64,000 nucleotides of DNA from Colletes latitarsis (lineage: Eukaryota; Arthropoda; Insecta; Hymenoptera; Colletidae). Position 1 is the first letter of the stretch; every line of letters starts with the position of its first letter. The translations under genes were made by a program, and so were the position numbers. The stretch covers positions 806,001-870,000 of the forward strand of contig NW_027488377.1 of the NCBI RefSeq assembly GCF_051014445.1. Direction: 5' to 3'. Below are positions 1 to 12,209 of the stretch, piece by piece. The notes below the pieces were generated by a model. That model ran no database searches and was not told where the DNA came from. It saw nothing but the letters and a program-made list of their open reading frames with translations.

Positions 1-3000
1 ACCTCAACCACTGCCGCGCGGCACAGGACTTGATGTCCCAAGTCCTCGCGGAGTGGGGGGTTGGCCTGGCGGTCGCCGCCGAGCCGTACCGCGTTCCTGA
101 TCACCCTCATTGGGTGGGCGACGCGGACGGCTTGGTGGCGACGGTATGGGGAGGGGGCGACGGGTCCCCACCGTTCTCCTTGTTGGAGCGCGGTCGGGGA
201 TTCGTCGCCGTGGACTGGGGGGGAGTCGCTGTGGTGGGGTGCTACATTTCGCCCCGTAGCGGTCACGCTGCGTTCGAGCTGTACTTGGCCGAGGTCGCGG
301 CATGCGTGCAGCGCTACGCGGCCCGGCCGGTGCTGGTCCTGGGGGATTTTAATGCCAAGTCTGTGGCTTGGGGATCCCCCAGGACCTCCGTTCGCGGCGG
401 GATCCTGGGCGATTGGGCGGCGGGGCTCGACCTCCGGGTATTGAACCGGGGGTCGGAGCACACAAGCGTGCGGCGATATGGGGGTCCATCGTGGATGTTG
501 GATTCGCGACCCCCAACGCCGTGCGCATGGTGTCGGGTTGGCACGTGGTCGCGGGGGCAGAGACACTCTCCGATCACCGGTACATCCGGATGGAGGTCTC
601 TGCCGCCGCGAGTGCATCCCGACACGGCCGCCCGCGTGGCACCCCACCACGCCGCTGGGCGCTTCGGCGCCTGGACAAGGACGCCCTGATGGCAGCTGCC
701 CTCGCTGCAACTTGGCCGCAGGGAGCGGCCGAGTTGCCGAGCATAGAGGAGGAGGTCGCCCGGCTCGGAGCATTGGTCGCGGGTCTTTGCGACGCGGCGA
801 TGCCTCGGGTCGGGCGGGCTTCTCCTCGCCGGGCGGTGTACTGGTGGTCGGACGCGATCGCGGAGTTGCGAGTCGCGACTGTCCGCGCCCGACGCCAGTA
901 CACCAGCGCGCGCCGTCGTCAACGTACAGGCGACGGCGTGGCGCGAGCGAGGGCAGCTGATGACCTGTATGGAGCATACCGCGTGGCGCGGGTTGCTCTG
1001 CAGGTCGCCATCAAACGGGCCAAGACCCGGGCATGGAAGGAGCTCCTCCAGACCCTTGATGACGATCCATGGGAGCGCCCATATAAGGTGGTGCTGAATA
1101 AGCTCCGCCCGTGGGCGCCCCCCGTCACCGAGGGTCTTGACCCCCGGCTGCTGGAGGACGTGGTCAATACACTCTTCCCAATTGGGGAGAGGGGACCGCG
1201 TCCTCCGGCGGCGGCGGCTGTCCCAGTGGAGTGGACGGCCGAGCTGGGGGTCACGCAGGAGGAGCTGGCAGCGGCCATCAGACGGCTCGGGGTTCGTAAC
1301 ACGGCCCCGGGTCCGGATGGTGTGCCCGGCCGGGTTTGGGTCTTGACCCAGGGCGTCCTTGGGGCCGACCTCAGGCGGTTGTTCGACCGCTGCCTGAGGG
1401 ACGGGAGATTCCCCCCCAGTTGGAAGGTGGCGAGGATGGTCCTCCTCCGGAAGGAGGGCCGGCCCGCGGAGTCTCCCTCCGCATACCGGCCCATTTGTCT
1501 CCTCGACGAGGTGGGCAAGCTCTTCGAGCGGGTGATTGCTGCCCGCCTCGTCGAGCACCTGTCGCGGGGTGATCCCGGTCTGGCCGACTGCCAGTTCGGT
1601 TTCCGGGGGGGCCGGTCGACTATCGACGCGATAGGTCGTGTGAGGGCCCTCTCGGAGGCGGCCGTCTCCCGGGGAGGGGTTGCTTTGACAGTATCCTTGG
1701 ATATTGCCAATGCCTTTAACACCCTCCCCTGGGAAGAGATAAGGAGGGGACTCGAATATCATTGAGTCCCCCCTTGTCTCAGGGCGGTCGTCGGGGATTA
1801 TCTCCGCGGCAGATGGATCGAGTATCCGGGCCGGGATGGTGATATGCGGAGGGAGGTGTACTGCGGTGTTCCGCAGGGGTCGGTCCTAGGGCCACTCCTG
1901 TGGAACATCGCGTACGACTCGGTGTTGCGGGCCGGCCTCCCCGACGGCGTCAGCACGGTGTGTTATGCGGATGACACACTGGTGCTGGCCGTCGGGGCGC
2001 ACTGGGGGACGGCCATGCGTCGCGCGGAGGAGGGGTCGCAACGCGTCGTCGACCGGATCAGGGGGATGGGGATGACGGTGGCGGTCCATAAGACCGAGGT
2101 GATTGCGTTTCATTCACCTCGGCAGGATCCGCCACCCCCTCTGATCCGGGTGGGTGGGGCTGACATCGAGGTGAAGCCCCAGATCAGGTATCTAGGGCTG
2201 ATCCTCGATAGCCACTGGCGTTTCGAGGAGCATTTCCGCTGCCTGGTCCCCCGGTTGGAAAGGATGGTTGCGGCTCTGGGCCGGATCCTGCCCAACCTGG
2301 GGGGCCCGGCGGGCCGAGTTCGTCGCCTCTATGTGGCAATGGTCCAGTCGGTGGCCCTATACGGGGCCCCCGTCTGGGCGGACGACCTGGCTGCCTCCCG
2401 GCGCAGCATGACTATGCTGCGTCGGGTGCAGAGGCGCATGGCGCTCAGGGTCGTCCGCGGGTATCGGACCATGTCACATGAGGCGGCGACGGTTCTAGCG
2501 GGGATGCCGCCCATGGACCTGCTCGCGCGGTCGCACGCGGTGATGTACCGGCACCGCGTCGACCGTCGCGCGGGGGTGGGTGCGGTCCCGGGCGGGCAGG
2601 AACCTGCTTGGGGCGATTTGAAGCGCCAGGCCCGGCAGTCCGTGTTGCTCGCGTGGCAGGAGCGGCTGGCTCTGCCAACCGCGGGGCACCGGACTGTCGG
2701 GGCTGTTCGGCCACTCCTGAAGGAGTGGCTGGACAGAGGCCATGGCAGCCTCACCTACCGGCTGGCACAGGTATTTTCCGGGCATGGCAGCTTCGGAAGA
2801 TACCTGTGCCGGATAGGGAAGGAGCCGACGGCGCGTTGCTGCCACTGCGACGCTGAGCAGGACACGGCGGATCATACCCTGGAGGTATGCCCCGCGTGGG
2901 AGGGGGAGCGCCGTGTCCTGGTCGGCGTCGTCGGGCGGGATGTCTCGCTGCCGGGCGTGGTGCGCGCCATGCTCGGCAGCGAGGAGAAGTGGAGGGCCGT

Positions 3001-3154
3001 GTCCTCCTTCTGCGAGAACGTAATGTTGCAGAAGGAGGCCGCGGGGAGGGAGCGCGAGCTTCAGCGGCGCGCCGAAGCTCGCGCTCGTGCGGTGGCCCAA
3101 GGTCGTCGCCCGGTCGCGAGGCGTCGCGGGCGGCCGCCTCGGCGTGGCGGATGA
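1..3154 (+). pseudogene. Copy A ORF2: APE-like endonuclease and reverse transcriptase, broken
   Basis: ORF2 of R1-clade elements nicks the target and primes reverse transcription from the nick. Visible endonuclease motifs are GDFNAKS near 344-364 and SDHRYI near 570-588. RT motifs include YRPICLL near 1485, VSLDIANAFN near 1690, GVPQGSV near 1865 and the catalytic YADD at 1964-1975. A Cys/His motif (CCHCDAEQDTADHTLEVC, about 2838-2891) near the C-terminus is typical of the clade. The frame is broken twice: a one-base loss in a G run near 481-485 and an in-frame TGA at 1763-1765 where sibling copies carry CGA. It ends at TGA 3152-3154. The start lies before the window. Confidence 0.9.
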
Positions 3155-3669
3155 CCTAGGCTGGGCGGGGCGTCCTGAGGGGACCCTCCTCCCGCCAGGC
3201 GGCGCCGGGTCGGACAGGTTGGGGGTAGAAGTGCCTCCCCCTACCGGTCCGACGCAAGGGGAGGCACCCTCGGCGGTCTGGTGCGGCCATGAACGCCCGG
3301 CCGCCGAGGGGTGGAAACGGGGTCGCGGGCGGTTGCGAGTTGGGGCTCGCAGCCGCCACTAAACGCGGCCCCGGGACGGATAGCGGCGGGATGGAGTGGC
3401 CCCGTCTCGCCGCTATGAGGCAGTGTGTCTACTGGGGGGCCGATTGTCCCCCCGGGGGATGGGCGCGAAAGCGCGGGCACGGGGAGGATACCGGAAGAAT
3501 GCTTCGAGCGATTCCCGGTATCCTCCCAAAGCGTGCCGAAGGGTCACCGTGGGGTTTTTAGTGGGTAGGTCCCGCGCCTGTCGTTGCACGGGCGCGGGGA
3601 ATCCCACACTCCCCTCCCACCTCTCCCCAAGGAGGTGGGAGGGAGTCTTTCGAAGATTTTCCCCACGAC
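3155..3669 (+). other. Copy A 3' UTR with three hairpins
   Basis: This noncoding stretch holds three inverted repeats. Hairpin 1 at 3329-3356 has an 11-bp stem (GCGGTTGCGAG with CTCGCAGCCGC, one G-T wobble). Hairpin 2 at 3482-3527 has a 13-bp perfect stem (GGGAGGATACCGG with its complement). Hairpin 3 at 3614-3641 has a 10-bp perfect stem (CTCCCACCTC). All three are recognisable in copies B, C, G and I. In R1/R2-type elements the 3' UTR RNA is known to be recognised by the element's own RT, so a binding role is a reasonable inference. Confidence 0.7.
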
Positions 3670-3697
3670 AAAAAAAAAAAAAAAAAAAAAAAAAAAT

Positions 3698-5044
3698 CTC
3701 CGTGCGCTTCGTGGGCCGGGCGACCCGGACACCTCGCTCGCCCAGCTGCTCCCGGAGCCTCTGGGCGAGACGATCCGCCTTCGCGCCGCCTTCTGCACCG
3801 GGGATCTCCAGCAAGAGACCCCCGGTCACGGCCCTCTTCGCCCTCACGGAGGCGATGCCCAGCTCTTCCAGGGAGATATTCTCCCTGGCGAGCCGCATCG
3901 CCTCCGCGAGGGTCAGGTCGCTCCCCTGCGCAACGGTCAGCGTCACCGCTGCCGTTTTTGGGGGACGACCTGGTCGTGCCTTCCCGACCTTCGCGGCTTT
4001 TACCTTGGCCGCCGGCGGCGGAGGCGGAGGCTGCGGTTGCGAGGCCTTCCTCGCCGCCCGCTTCGCCTTCCGCCCCACCACCTCACTCCACGCCACCCCC
4101 CCTTGGGAGGGTGCCGTGGAGGACGCGACCACCGCGACCACGGGTACACCACCCCCCTTGGGGGTCGCGACCCGGGGCCCTGGTGCCGCAACGCTGGGCG
4201 GAGCCTTCACTCCGCCCTTCTTTGCCTTCCCCGACTGTACCGGAACAGGTCGGGGAGGCACCGCCTTCCTGCTGACCGCTCTTCCGGCGAGGAGCTCCTC
4301 CTGGAAGGCGGCCAGCTTGCCATCAATCATGTCCCCAATCCTCCTCAGAAGATCGTCTTCTGAGGAGGACGGGGACTTCTTCACGGGCGGAGTGCGGGTG
4401 GAGGGGCCCGCGGTGCCCCGCACCACTGCCGCCGCACTCCGCTTATTTACCTCCGCCGAGGGACGCGGCGGTGGAGGAGGAGGGAGGATGGGAGGGAGGG
4501 CCGCGCTGTTCCACAGCGCCTCTGCCCTCCTCCTCCCCTGTCGCTCCTCCTCCAACAGGAGCTGCAGACGGGCGTTCCGCCCTCTGAGCTCCCGCGCCGC
4601 CTCCCTCATTTCCTCCGCCGCGGCCTTCAGGGCCTCCGCGCCACCGCTTTTCTGCCCCTTAAAGGCGCAGGCAGCGGCGACTTTCTCCACCCGCCTCAGG
4701 GACGAGGAGATCCTCTCCGATATCTCCTCGGTCACCTCGTCCCTGAGGCAACTCAGCCTCACCGACGGGCTCATCGCCCCGCCCACCTCGACGACGGCCT
4801 GCCCCGTCCTCTTCCTCTTAGAGCCTATGTGGCTCGTGCTGGAGGAGAAGGACGAGACCGACGCCGTCTCGTCGTCCTCCTCCACCCTCCACGAAGCCGG
4901 ACCTGGCGCTGAGTGGGGCGCGAGCGCCGCCACCCTAACCCCAACCCCGTCTCCGTCCTCCCCAACCGACAAAACCCGCCCCATCCCCATTTTATTTCCT
5001 GTGTCCATAACAATCCCACGAGATGGTCGGAAATAAAGGTCCAC
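3698..5044 (-). pseudogene. Copy A' ORF1 (Gag-like protein), truncated
   Basis: This is the N-terminal part of the R1-clade ORF1 protein, which binds the element RNA. It starts at 5044 after a structured 5' UTR (a second ATG occurs 12 codons later). Visible features are an acidic/Ser-rich N-terminus, a basic KRKR patch, an Arg/Glu/Ala-rich probable coiled coil, and a long Pro/Lys-rich linker. The reading frame is open until copy A interrupts it at 3698; the zinc knuckles lie beyond the break. Sibling B carries one more C in the run near 4097-4103 and is frameshifted there. Confidence 0.8.
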
Positions 5045-5391
5045 CCGGGCAGAGCCGCCTTACCCGGGTAAGTCTAATACTCCGGGGGTTCGGCAGGTTC
5101 CCCGGAGGTGGTCGCTTGGGATTGGGCCTTCTCCCCCAACCATGCATCCCATCGCCGCGCACCATAGCTTAGGATTGGAGGGCGATTTTATAGAGTCGCC
5201 ATACTCGTGGCCCAGGCGGTTAAGCCAAGACCCCCGTTCCTCCTGCCGTCACGTACCATTCACAAAACCAATAGGGAATTGTGAATGGGTCGTTGTGACG
5301 ACCAACAGGAGGCTTACGGTGTGTGTAAGACTCGGGTACCCCGGGTTCGTTAAGCCCGTACTGCAGCTGAAAGGCTGGCAGCCCCTGAGGG
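5045..5391 (-). promoter_or_regulatory. Family S 5' UTR with long imperfect hairpin
   Basis: Three nested stems form one long hairpin: CCTCCTG/CAGGAGG (5239-5245 with 5306-5312), CGTCAC/GTGACG (5247-5252 with 5295-5300) and CCATTCACAA/TTGTGAATGG (5256-5265 with 5279-5288). A separate 8-bp stem (CTCCGGGG/CCCCGGAG) lies at 5080-5087 with 5100-5107, just upstream of ORF1. The same structures occur in copy B (25700-26046). R1-clade 5' UTRs usually contain the internal promoter. The hairpin could serve translation or processing; I cannot tell which. Confidence 0.6.
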
Positions 5392-8300
5392 GAACTAGCT
5401 TACAACTTGCTTAACAGCTTACTGCTTGCTAACTAGCCTACCGGTTACTTACTAGCCTACTGCTTGCTTTCTAGCATACTGCTTCCTTACTAGCTTCCTG
5501 CTCGCTTACTAGCTCAGTGCTTGCTTACCAGATGACTGGATACTTACTAGCCTACTGCTTGCTTACTAGCATTCCGCCTCCTAACTAGTCTGCTGCGTGC
5601 TTTCTAGCTTAAAGCTTGCATACTAGATAATTGCTCGCATACTAGCTTACAGCAAGAATACTCGCTTCCTGCTCGCTTGCTAGCTTGCTGCTTCCTTTCT
5701 AGCTTATTGCATGCTTACTAGCTTGCTGCCTGCTCACCAGCCTACAGCTTTCTTACTATCAAACTGCTTTCTTACTAGCCTGCTCCTTGCTTTCTAGATT
5801 ACAGCTGGCATCCAAGCTTACTGCTAGCTTATTTGCTTACTGCTTGCATACTAGCCAGCTGCTTGTTTTCTAGCTTAGTACTTCCTTACTATCTTCCTGC
5901 TTGCTTACTAACTCGCTGTTTGCTTACTAGCTTACCGCTTGCTTACTTGCTTACTGCTACCTTACTCGCTTCCTTCTTGCTTACTAGCCTGCTGCATGCT
6001 ATCTAGCTTACTGCTTGCACAATAGCTAACTGCATTCTTAATAGCCTGCTTCTTGCTTTCTAGCTTACTGCTTGCTTACTAGCCCGCTGCTTGCTTAATA
6101 GCTTGCTACTTGCTTACATGCTAATTGCTTTCATTCCTGCTTACTGCTTGCTTACTAGCTCACTGCTAGCATAATGGCTTACTGCTTGCTTAATAGTTAA
6201 CTGCTTTCTTACTAGCCTGCTGCTTACTTTCTAGCTTAGTGCTTGCTTACTAGTTTGCTACTTGCTTTCGAGCTTACAGCTTGCTTACTAGCTTACTGCT
6301 TGCTTACTAACTTCCTGCTCCCTTAGTAGCTCACTGCTTGCTTACTAGCTTAATGCTAGCTCACTCGTTTGTTGCTTCCTTACTACATTCCCGCTTGCTA
6401 ACTAGCTTGCTGCTTCCTTACTAGATTCAAGCTCTCTTACTAGCTCACTTCTTGCTTACTAACTTACTGCATGACTATTAGCTTACTCCTTGCTTAGTAG
6501 CTAATTGCTTTCGTACTACCTTCCAGCTTTCCTCCTAACTTACTGCTTTCTTACTAACTTACTGATGTCTTACAAGACTAATGTTTCCTTACTAGCTTAC
6601 TGCTTGCCTACTATCTTGCTACTTGCTTTGTACCTTCCTGATTCCTTCCTAACTTACTGCTTTCCTACTAGCAGAAAGATTCCTTACCAGTTTCCTGCAT
6701 GCTTACTAGCCTACTTCTTGCTTACTAGCTAATTGCATTCTTACTAGCCTGTTCCTTGCTTGCTAGCTTACGTCGTTGTTACTAACTTACTGCTCTGTTA
6801 CTAGCTTGCTGCTTGCATATTAGCTTACTGCTTGCTTACTAGCATACTGGTTTCTGACTAGTTTACTACATGCCTACTGACTAACTGCCTTCATACAAGC
6901 TTACTGCTTGCTAACTAGCTTACAGGTTGCTTACTAGCTTAGTGCGTGCCTACCAGCATACTGCTTCCGTACTGGCTCTCAGCTCACTTACGTGCTCACG
7001 GTTCGCTTACTAGCTTGCTCCTTGCTTTCTAGTTTACTGCTTACCTTCTAGCACACTGCAGCCTTACCAGCTTACTGCTCGCTTATTAGCTCACAGCTTG
7101 CTTACTAGCTTACTACTTGCTTAGTAGCATAATGCTTCCTTACTAGCTCCCTGCTCGCTTACTAGCCCACTGATTGCTTACTAGCTAACTGCTTTTTGTC
7201 AAGCCCGATGCTGCCTTACTACCTTACTCGTTGCATACTAGCTTACTCCTTGACTTAATAGCTAACTGCTTTCTTACTAGCTCACTCCTTGCTGACTAAC
7301 TTACTGCTTGCTAACTTGCGTACTGCTTCCTTACTGGATTCACACTCGCTTACTAGCTCACTACTTAAATCCTAGCTTACCTGGTAGCTTACTAGCTTGT
7401 TGCCTACTTTGTAGCATTCTGCTTCCATACTAGCATACTGCTTTCCTAGTAGGAATCTGCTTCCTGTCAAGCCCGTTGCTTGCTTAGTACCATACAGCTT
7501 GCTTACTAGCTTACTTGTTGCATACTAGCTTACTGCTTCCTTTCTAGCTACCTCCTCGCTAACTAGATCACTGCTTCCTTACTACCCCGCTGCTCACTTA
7601 GTATCTCACTGCTTGTTTACTAGCTCACTGCTTGCTTACTAGCATGCTGCTTCCCTACTAGTACACTGCTTTCCTACTATCTAACAGCTTTCTGACTAGC
7701 CTGAGGCTTGCTTGCTACCTTACTGGTTGCTTACTAGCTTACTGCTAGCATACTCGCTTACTGCTTGCTTACTAGCTTGGTGCTTGCGTTCTAGATTACT
7801 GCTTGCTTACTAACCACCTGCTTTGTTACAATCTTACTGCTTGCTTTCTAGCATACTACTTCCTTACTAGCTTCTGCTCGCTTAATAGCTCACTGCTAGC
7901 TAACTCGCTTACAGCACGCTCGCTATCCTGCTGCTCGCTTACAATCTTACTGTTTGCTTACTATCGTACTGCTTGCTTACTACCTTAGTGCTTGCTTACA
8001 ATATTCCTGCATTCTTCCTAACTTACTGCATCCTTACTAACTTACCGCTCTCTTACCAGACAAATGCTTACTAGCTTCCAGCATGCTTACCGGCTTACTG
8101 CTTTGCTACAAACTTACTGCTTTGTTGCTAACTAAATGCTTCCTCACTAGCTCACTGCTTGCTCTCTAACTTACTGCTTCCTTACTAGCTCAATGCTTGC
8201 TTACTAGCTTACCGGTTGCTTACTAGCTTACTGCTTGCTTACTAGCATACTACTTTCTTACAACCTTCCTGCTCTCGTACTAGCTTACTGTTTGCTTAAT

Positions 8301-11300
8301 ACCTTCCTCCTCTCTCAGTAGGTACTAGCTTTCTTACTAGCCTGCTGCATGCTTCCTAGCCGGCTGCATGCTTACTAGCTTACCTTGTGCTTACTAGCTT
8401 CCTGTTCGCTTACTAGCTTACTCCTTGTTTACTTGTTTGCAACTCGCTTACTGTATGCCTACTAGATTCCTGCTCGCTTACTATCTCAGTACATGGTTAC
8501 TAGCGTACAGCTTGCTTACAAGCTTACTACTTGCTTACTAGATAACTGCTTTCCTACCAGTAAACTGCTTGCTTAATAGATTACTACTTTGCTACAAGTT
8601 CCCTGCCTGCTTACTAGCTCTATGCTTGCTTACTACCTCCCTGCTTTCTTAGCAGCTACCAGCTTTCTTGCTTGCCTGCTGCTTGCTTACTAGCCTGCTG
8701 CTTGCTTTCTAGCATACAGCTAGCTTACCAGCTTACTGCTTGCTTACTAGCATTCTACCTTCTTACTAGCTCACTACTTGCTAAGTGCTTGCTTTCTAGC
8801 ATACAGCTAGCTTACCAGCTTACTGCTTGCCTACTAGATTACTGGTTGCATCCTATCACACAGCTTGCTTACAGTCAAACTTCCTCCTTGCCTGCTTACT
8901 AGCTTACTGCTTGCTGAATAGCTAGCTGCTTTCCTAATTGCCTGCTGTTTGCATTCTAGCTTACTGCTTGCTTACTATCTTGCCGCTTGCCGCTTGCTTT
9001 CTAGCTTACTGCTTGCTTGTATTATACAGCTTCCTTACTAGCTTCCATTTGGCTTACTATATCACTGCTTGCTTACTAGCTTACTGCTTGCAAACTAGCT
9101 TACGGCTTGCTTACTAGCATACTGCTTTCTTACTCCCTAGAAGCTTTCTGAGTAGCCTGCTGCTTGCATACAAGCTTACTCTTTGCTTAGTAGCTTACTG
9201 CTTGCTTATTAGATAGCTCATAGTGGTTACTTATTAGATAGCTACTTTCTTTCCAGCTTACTGCTTGCTTACTAGCATACTGCATCCTTACTAGGTCCCT
9301 GCTCGCTTTCTCGCTTCCTGCTCGCTTACTAGCTTACTGCCTGCATACTAGCCAGCTGCTTGCTTTCTAGCATACTGCATCCTTACTAGCTTTCTGCTTG
9401 CTTACATACTTACTGGTTCCTTAATAGCTTACTGCTAGATTACTAGCATTCTGCTCGCTTACTAGCTTACTGCTTGCTTACTAATTTACTGCATGCCCAA
9501 TAGCTAACTGCTTTCTTGCTAGGTTGCTGCTTGGTTTCTAGCTTACAGCACGCTTACTTGCTTGCTGCTTGCTTACTAGCTAACAGCTTCCTTGCCCGCT
9601 TACTACTTGCTTACTAGCTTACTGCTTTGTTAGTAACATACTCCTTTGTTACTAACATACTGCTTTGCAACTAGCCTACTTCTTCCTTGCTAGCTTACTG
9701 CTTGCTTTCTAGCATACTCCTTGCTCACTAGCATACCGCTTTCTTACTAATTGACTGCTTCCTGACTAACCTGCTGCTTGCTTCCTAGTTTTGCTGCTCC
9801 CTATCTAGCTTACTGCTTCCTTACTAACTTGCTGCTTGCTTTCTAGCATACTACGCGCTTACTCGCATACTGCTTTCTTACTAGTTAACCGCTTCCTGAC
9901 AAACCTGCTGACTTCTTGCTAACTATCTTACCGCTTGTTAACAAGCTCAATGCTTGCTTATTAGCTTACTGCTCGCTAACTGGCACACTGCATGCTTACA
10001 AGGTTCCTGCTTGCTTACTGGCATGCAGCTTCCATACTAGCTTCCTGCTCGCTTACTGGCATACTGCTGTCTTACAAGCTCCCTGCTTGGTTACTAGCTC
10101 ACAGCTTGCTCACTAGCTCACTGCATGCTTACTAGCCTACTGCATGCGTACTAGCTTGCAGGTTGCTCACTAGCCAACTGCTTTCTTACTAGCTAACTGG
10201 TCTCTTACTAACTTGCTGCTTGCCTTCTAGCTTACTGTTTGCTTACTACCATACTGCTAGCCTTACTAGCTTCCAGCTCGCTTACTAGCACACTGCTTGC
10301 ATGCTTGCTTACTGCTTGCTTACTAGTTCACTGGTGGCTTTCTAGCATACTGCTAGCTTAACTGCATACTGCTTCCTTCCTAGCTTCCTGCTCGCTTACT
10401 AGCTCTCGGCCTGCTTACTAGCTTACTGCCTTGTTAAAGTCTTACTGCTTGCTTACTATCTTACTGCTTGCTTACTAGCACTCTGGATGCTTACTAGCCT
10501 ACCGCTCGCTTAATATCTCACTGGTTGCTTACTTGCGTACTGCCTGCTTGCTAGCTTCCACCTCGCTTACTAGCACATTGCTTGCATGCTGGCTTATAGC
10601 ATGTTTAATAGATAACCGCTTTCTGACCAGCTTACTACTGGCTTACTAGCTCACTGGTTGCTTACCAGCTTACTGCTGTCTTACTCGCTTACTGCTTGCT
10701 TACTACCTTGCTGCTTGCTTACCAGCGTGCTGCTTGCTCACCAGTCAACTGGTTTCTTACTAGCTAACTGCTTTCTTACCGACCTGCTGCTTGCTTACTA
10801 GCTAACTGCTTGCGAACCTGCATACGGCTTTGTTACTAGCTTACTGCTTGCATACTAGCTTACTGCTTGCTTACTAGCTTACTGCACGCTTACTAGCTTA
10901 CTACCTGCTTACTAACTTACTGCTTGCTAACCTGCTTATTGCTTGCTTACTATCTTACTGGTCGCTTGCTAGGTTACTGCTTGCTTACTATCTTACTGGT
11001 TGCTTGCTAGGTTACTGCTTGCTTACTGGCTTACTGGTTGCTTACTAGCTTACAGCTTGCTTACTACCTGCCTCCTCGCTTTCTAGCTGACTGTTTGCAT
11101 ACTGGCTTACTGCTAGCTTACAAGCTAATTGCTTTCATGCCAGCTTAATGCTTGCTTACAAGGTTAGTCGTTACTTACTATCTTACTGCTTGCTTACTAC
11201 CATAATGCTTCCTTACTAGCACCCTGCTCGCTTACTAAATCACTGTTTGCTTACCAGCTTACAGCTTGCTTACTAGCATACTGCTTGCTTACTAGCTTAC

Positions 11301-11695
11301 TGCTAGGTTGCTAGCATACTGCCTTCTTACAAGATAATTGCATTCTTGCTAGCCTGCTGCTTGATTACTAGCTTACCTGTTTCTTACCGGCTTATTGCAT
11401 GCTTACTAGCATACTACTTCCTTACTAGCTTCCCGATCGCTTACTAGCTCACTGCTTGCTTACTAGCTTAGTACTTCCTTACCAGCTAACTGCTATCTTA
11501 CCAGGTTACTGCCTGCTTTCTAGCTGACTGGTTGCTTTCTAGGTTACTGCTTACTTACTAGTTTACTGCATGCGTAGTAACTAACGGCTATCTTGCTAGC
11601 CTGCTGCTTGCTTTCTATATTACTGCACGCTTACTACCATACTGCTTTCTTACTAGCTTCGTCCTCGCTTACTAGCTCACTGCTTGCATACTAGC
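5392..11695. repeat. Degenerate 19-bp satellite array, block 1
   Basis: About 6.3 kb of tandem repeats with a 19-bp period; the consensus is close to GCTTACTAGCTTACTGCTT. The monomer looks like two 8-mers (GCTTACTA and GCTTACTG) plus CTT, and half-unit steps are common. Individual units differ by several bases, so the array is old or poorly homogenised. The plus strand is pyrimidine-rich and full of CTAG and AGCT. Open frames here (Leu/Ala/Tyr-rich) come from the repeat composition and I do not regard them as genes. The left border is the 5' end of A', the right border the poly(A) end of C. Confidence 0.95.
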
Positions 11696-12209
11696 TTTTT
11701 TTTTTCTTCTTGGGGAAAATCTTCAAAAGACTACCTTCCACCTCTTTGGGGAGTGGTGGGAGGGGTGTGTGGCATGCCCCGCACCCGTAGAATGACGGGC
11801 GCGGGTCCGACCCTCTAAAAACCCCGCGGTGACACTTCCGCGCGATTTGGGTGGATACCGGGAATCGCCCAAAGCATACTTCTGGTATCCTCCCCGTGCC
11901 TGCGCTGTGCGTCCATCCACGGGGGACAAAAGGTTCCTCCTGGCTGTCTCCCTATCTCATGGCGGCAGGACGAGGCCACTCTGTCCTACCGCCATCTGTC
12001 TCGGGGCCGCGTTCAGTGGCGGTTGCGAGCCCCAACTCGCAACCGACGGCGACCCCATTTTTACCCCTCGGCGGCTGGTGGTTGGTGGCCGCTCCATGCC
12101 ACCGAGGGTGCCTTCCGATGCGCCGGACCGGAATTGGGGTTGCACTCCCACTTCGGTCCGATCCCGCGCCTCGTGGCTGGAGCAGGCTCCCTTCAGGAAC
12201 CCCCTCCCA

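Larger units (their letters stand above)
1..3697 (+). mobile_element. Family S R1-clade non-LTR retrotransposon, copy A (left end off-window)
   Basis: The window opens near the start of ORF2 of a GC-rich R1-clade element. The copy runs through endonuclease, reverse transcriptase, C-terminal zinc motif and 3' UTR to a 28-base poly(A) tract at 3670-3697. It then joins directly to the middle of ORF1 of a minus-strand copy of the same family (A'), so A most likely inserted antisense into A'. The left half of A' and the matching target duplication would lie before base 1. The 3' terminus (TTTTCCCCACGAC followed by A's) is shared by copies B, G and I. Confidence 0.9.
3698..5391 (-). mobile_element. 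Family S copy A' (5' part: 5' UTR and most of ORF1)
   Basis: Read on the minus strand, the copy starts at about 5391 next to the satellite and runs into ORF1 until it meets the poly(A) of copy A at 3697/3698. The 5' boundary (CCCTCAGGGGCTGCC on the sense strand) is the same as that of copy B at 26046, although the flanks are unrelated, so it looks like the true full-length 5' end. The rest of the element is presumably left of base 1. Confidence 0.85.

Noticed and set aside
3396..5036. 546-codon plus-strand open frame across the A/A' junction
   Set aside because: It is antisense to ORF1 of A' and crosses a poly(A) tract; GC-rich coding sequence gives long antisense frames.
5313..5391. HDV-like self-cleaving ribozyme at the 5' end of family S
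   Set aside because: I could not fit the double-pseudoknot pattern (P1, P1.1, P2, P3 and the catalytic C) by eye; left as a computation to run.
8672..8902. Leu/Ala/Tyr-rich open frames in the satellite
   Set aside because: The 19-bp repeat cycles through all frames and rarely makes stops on the plus strand; the peptides just mirror the repeat.
5392..11695. Telomeric repeat array
   Set aside because: The unit is 19 bp and contains no TTAGG-like or G-rich telomere motif; nothing shows that it is terminal.
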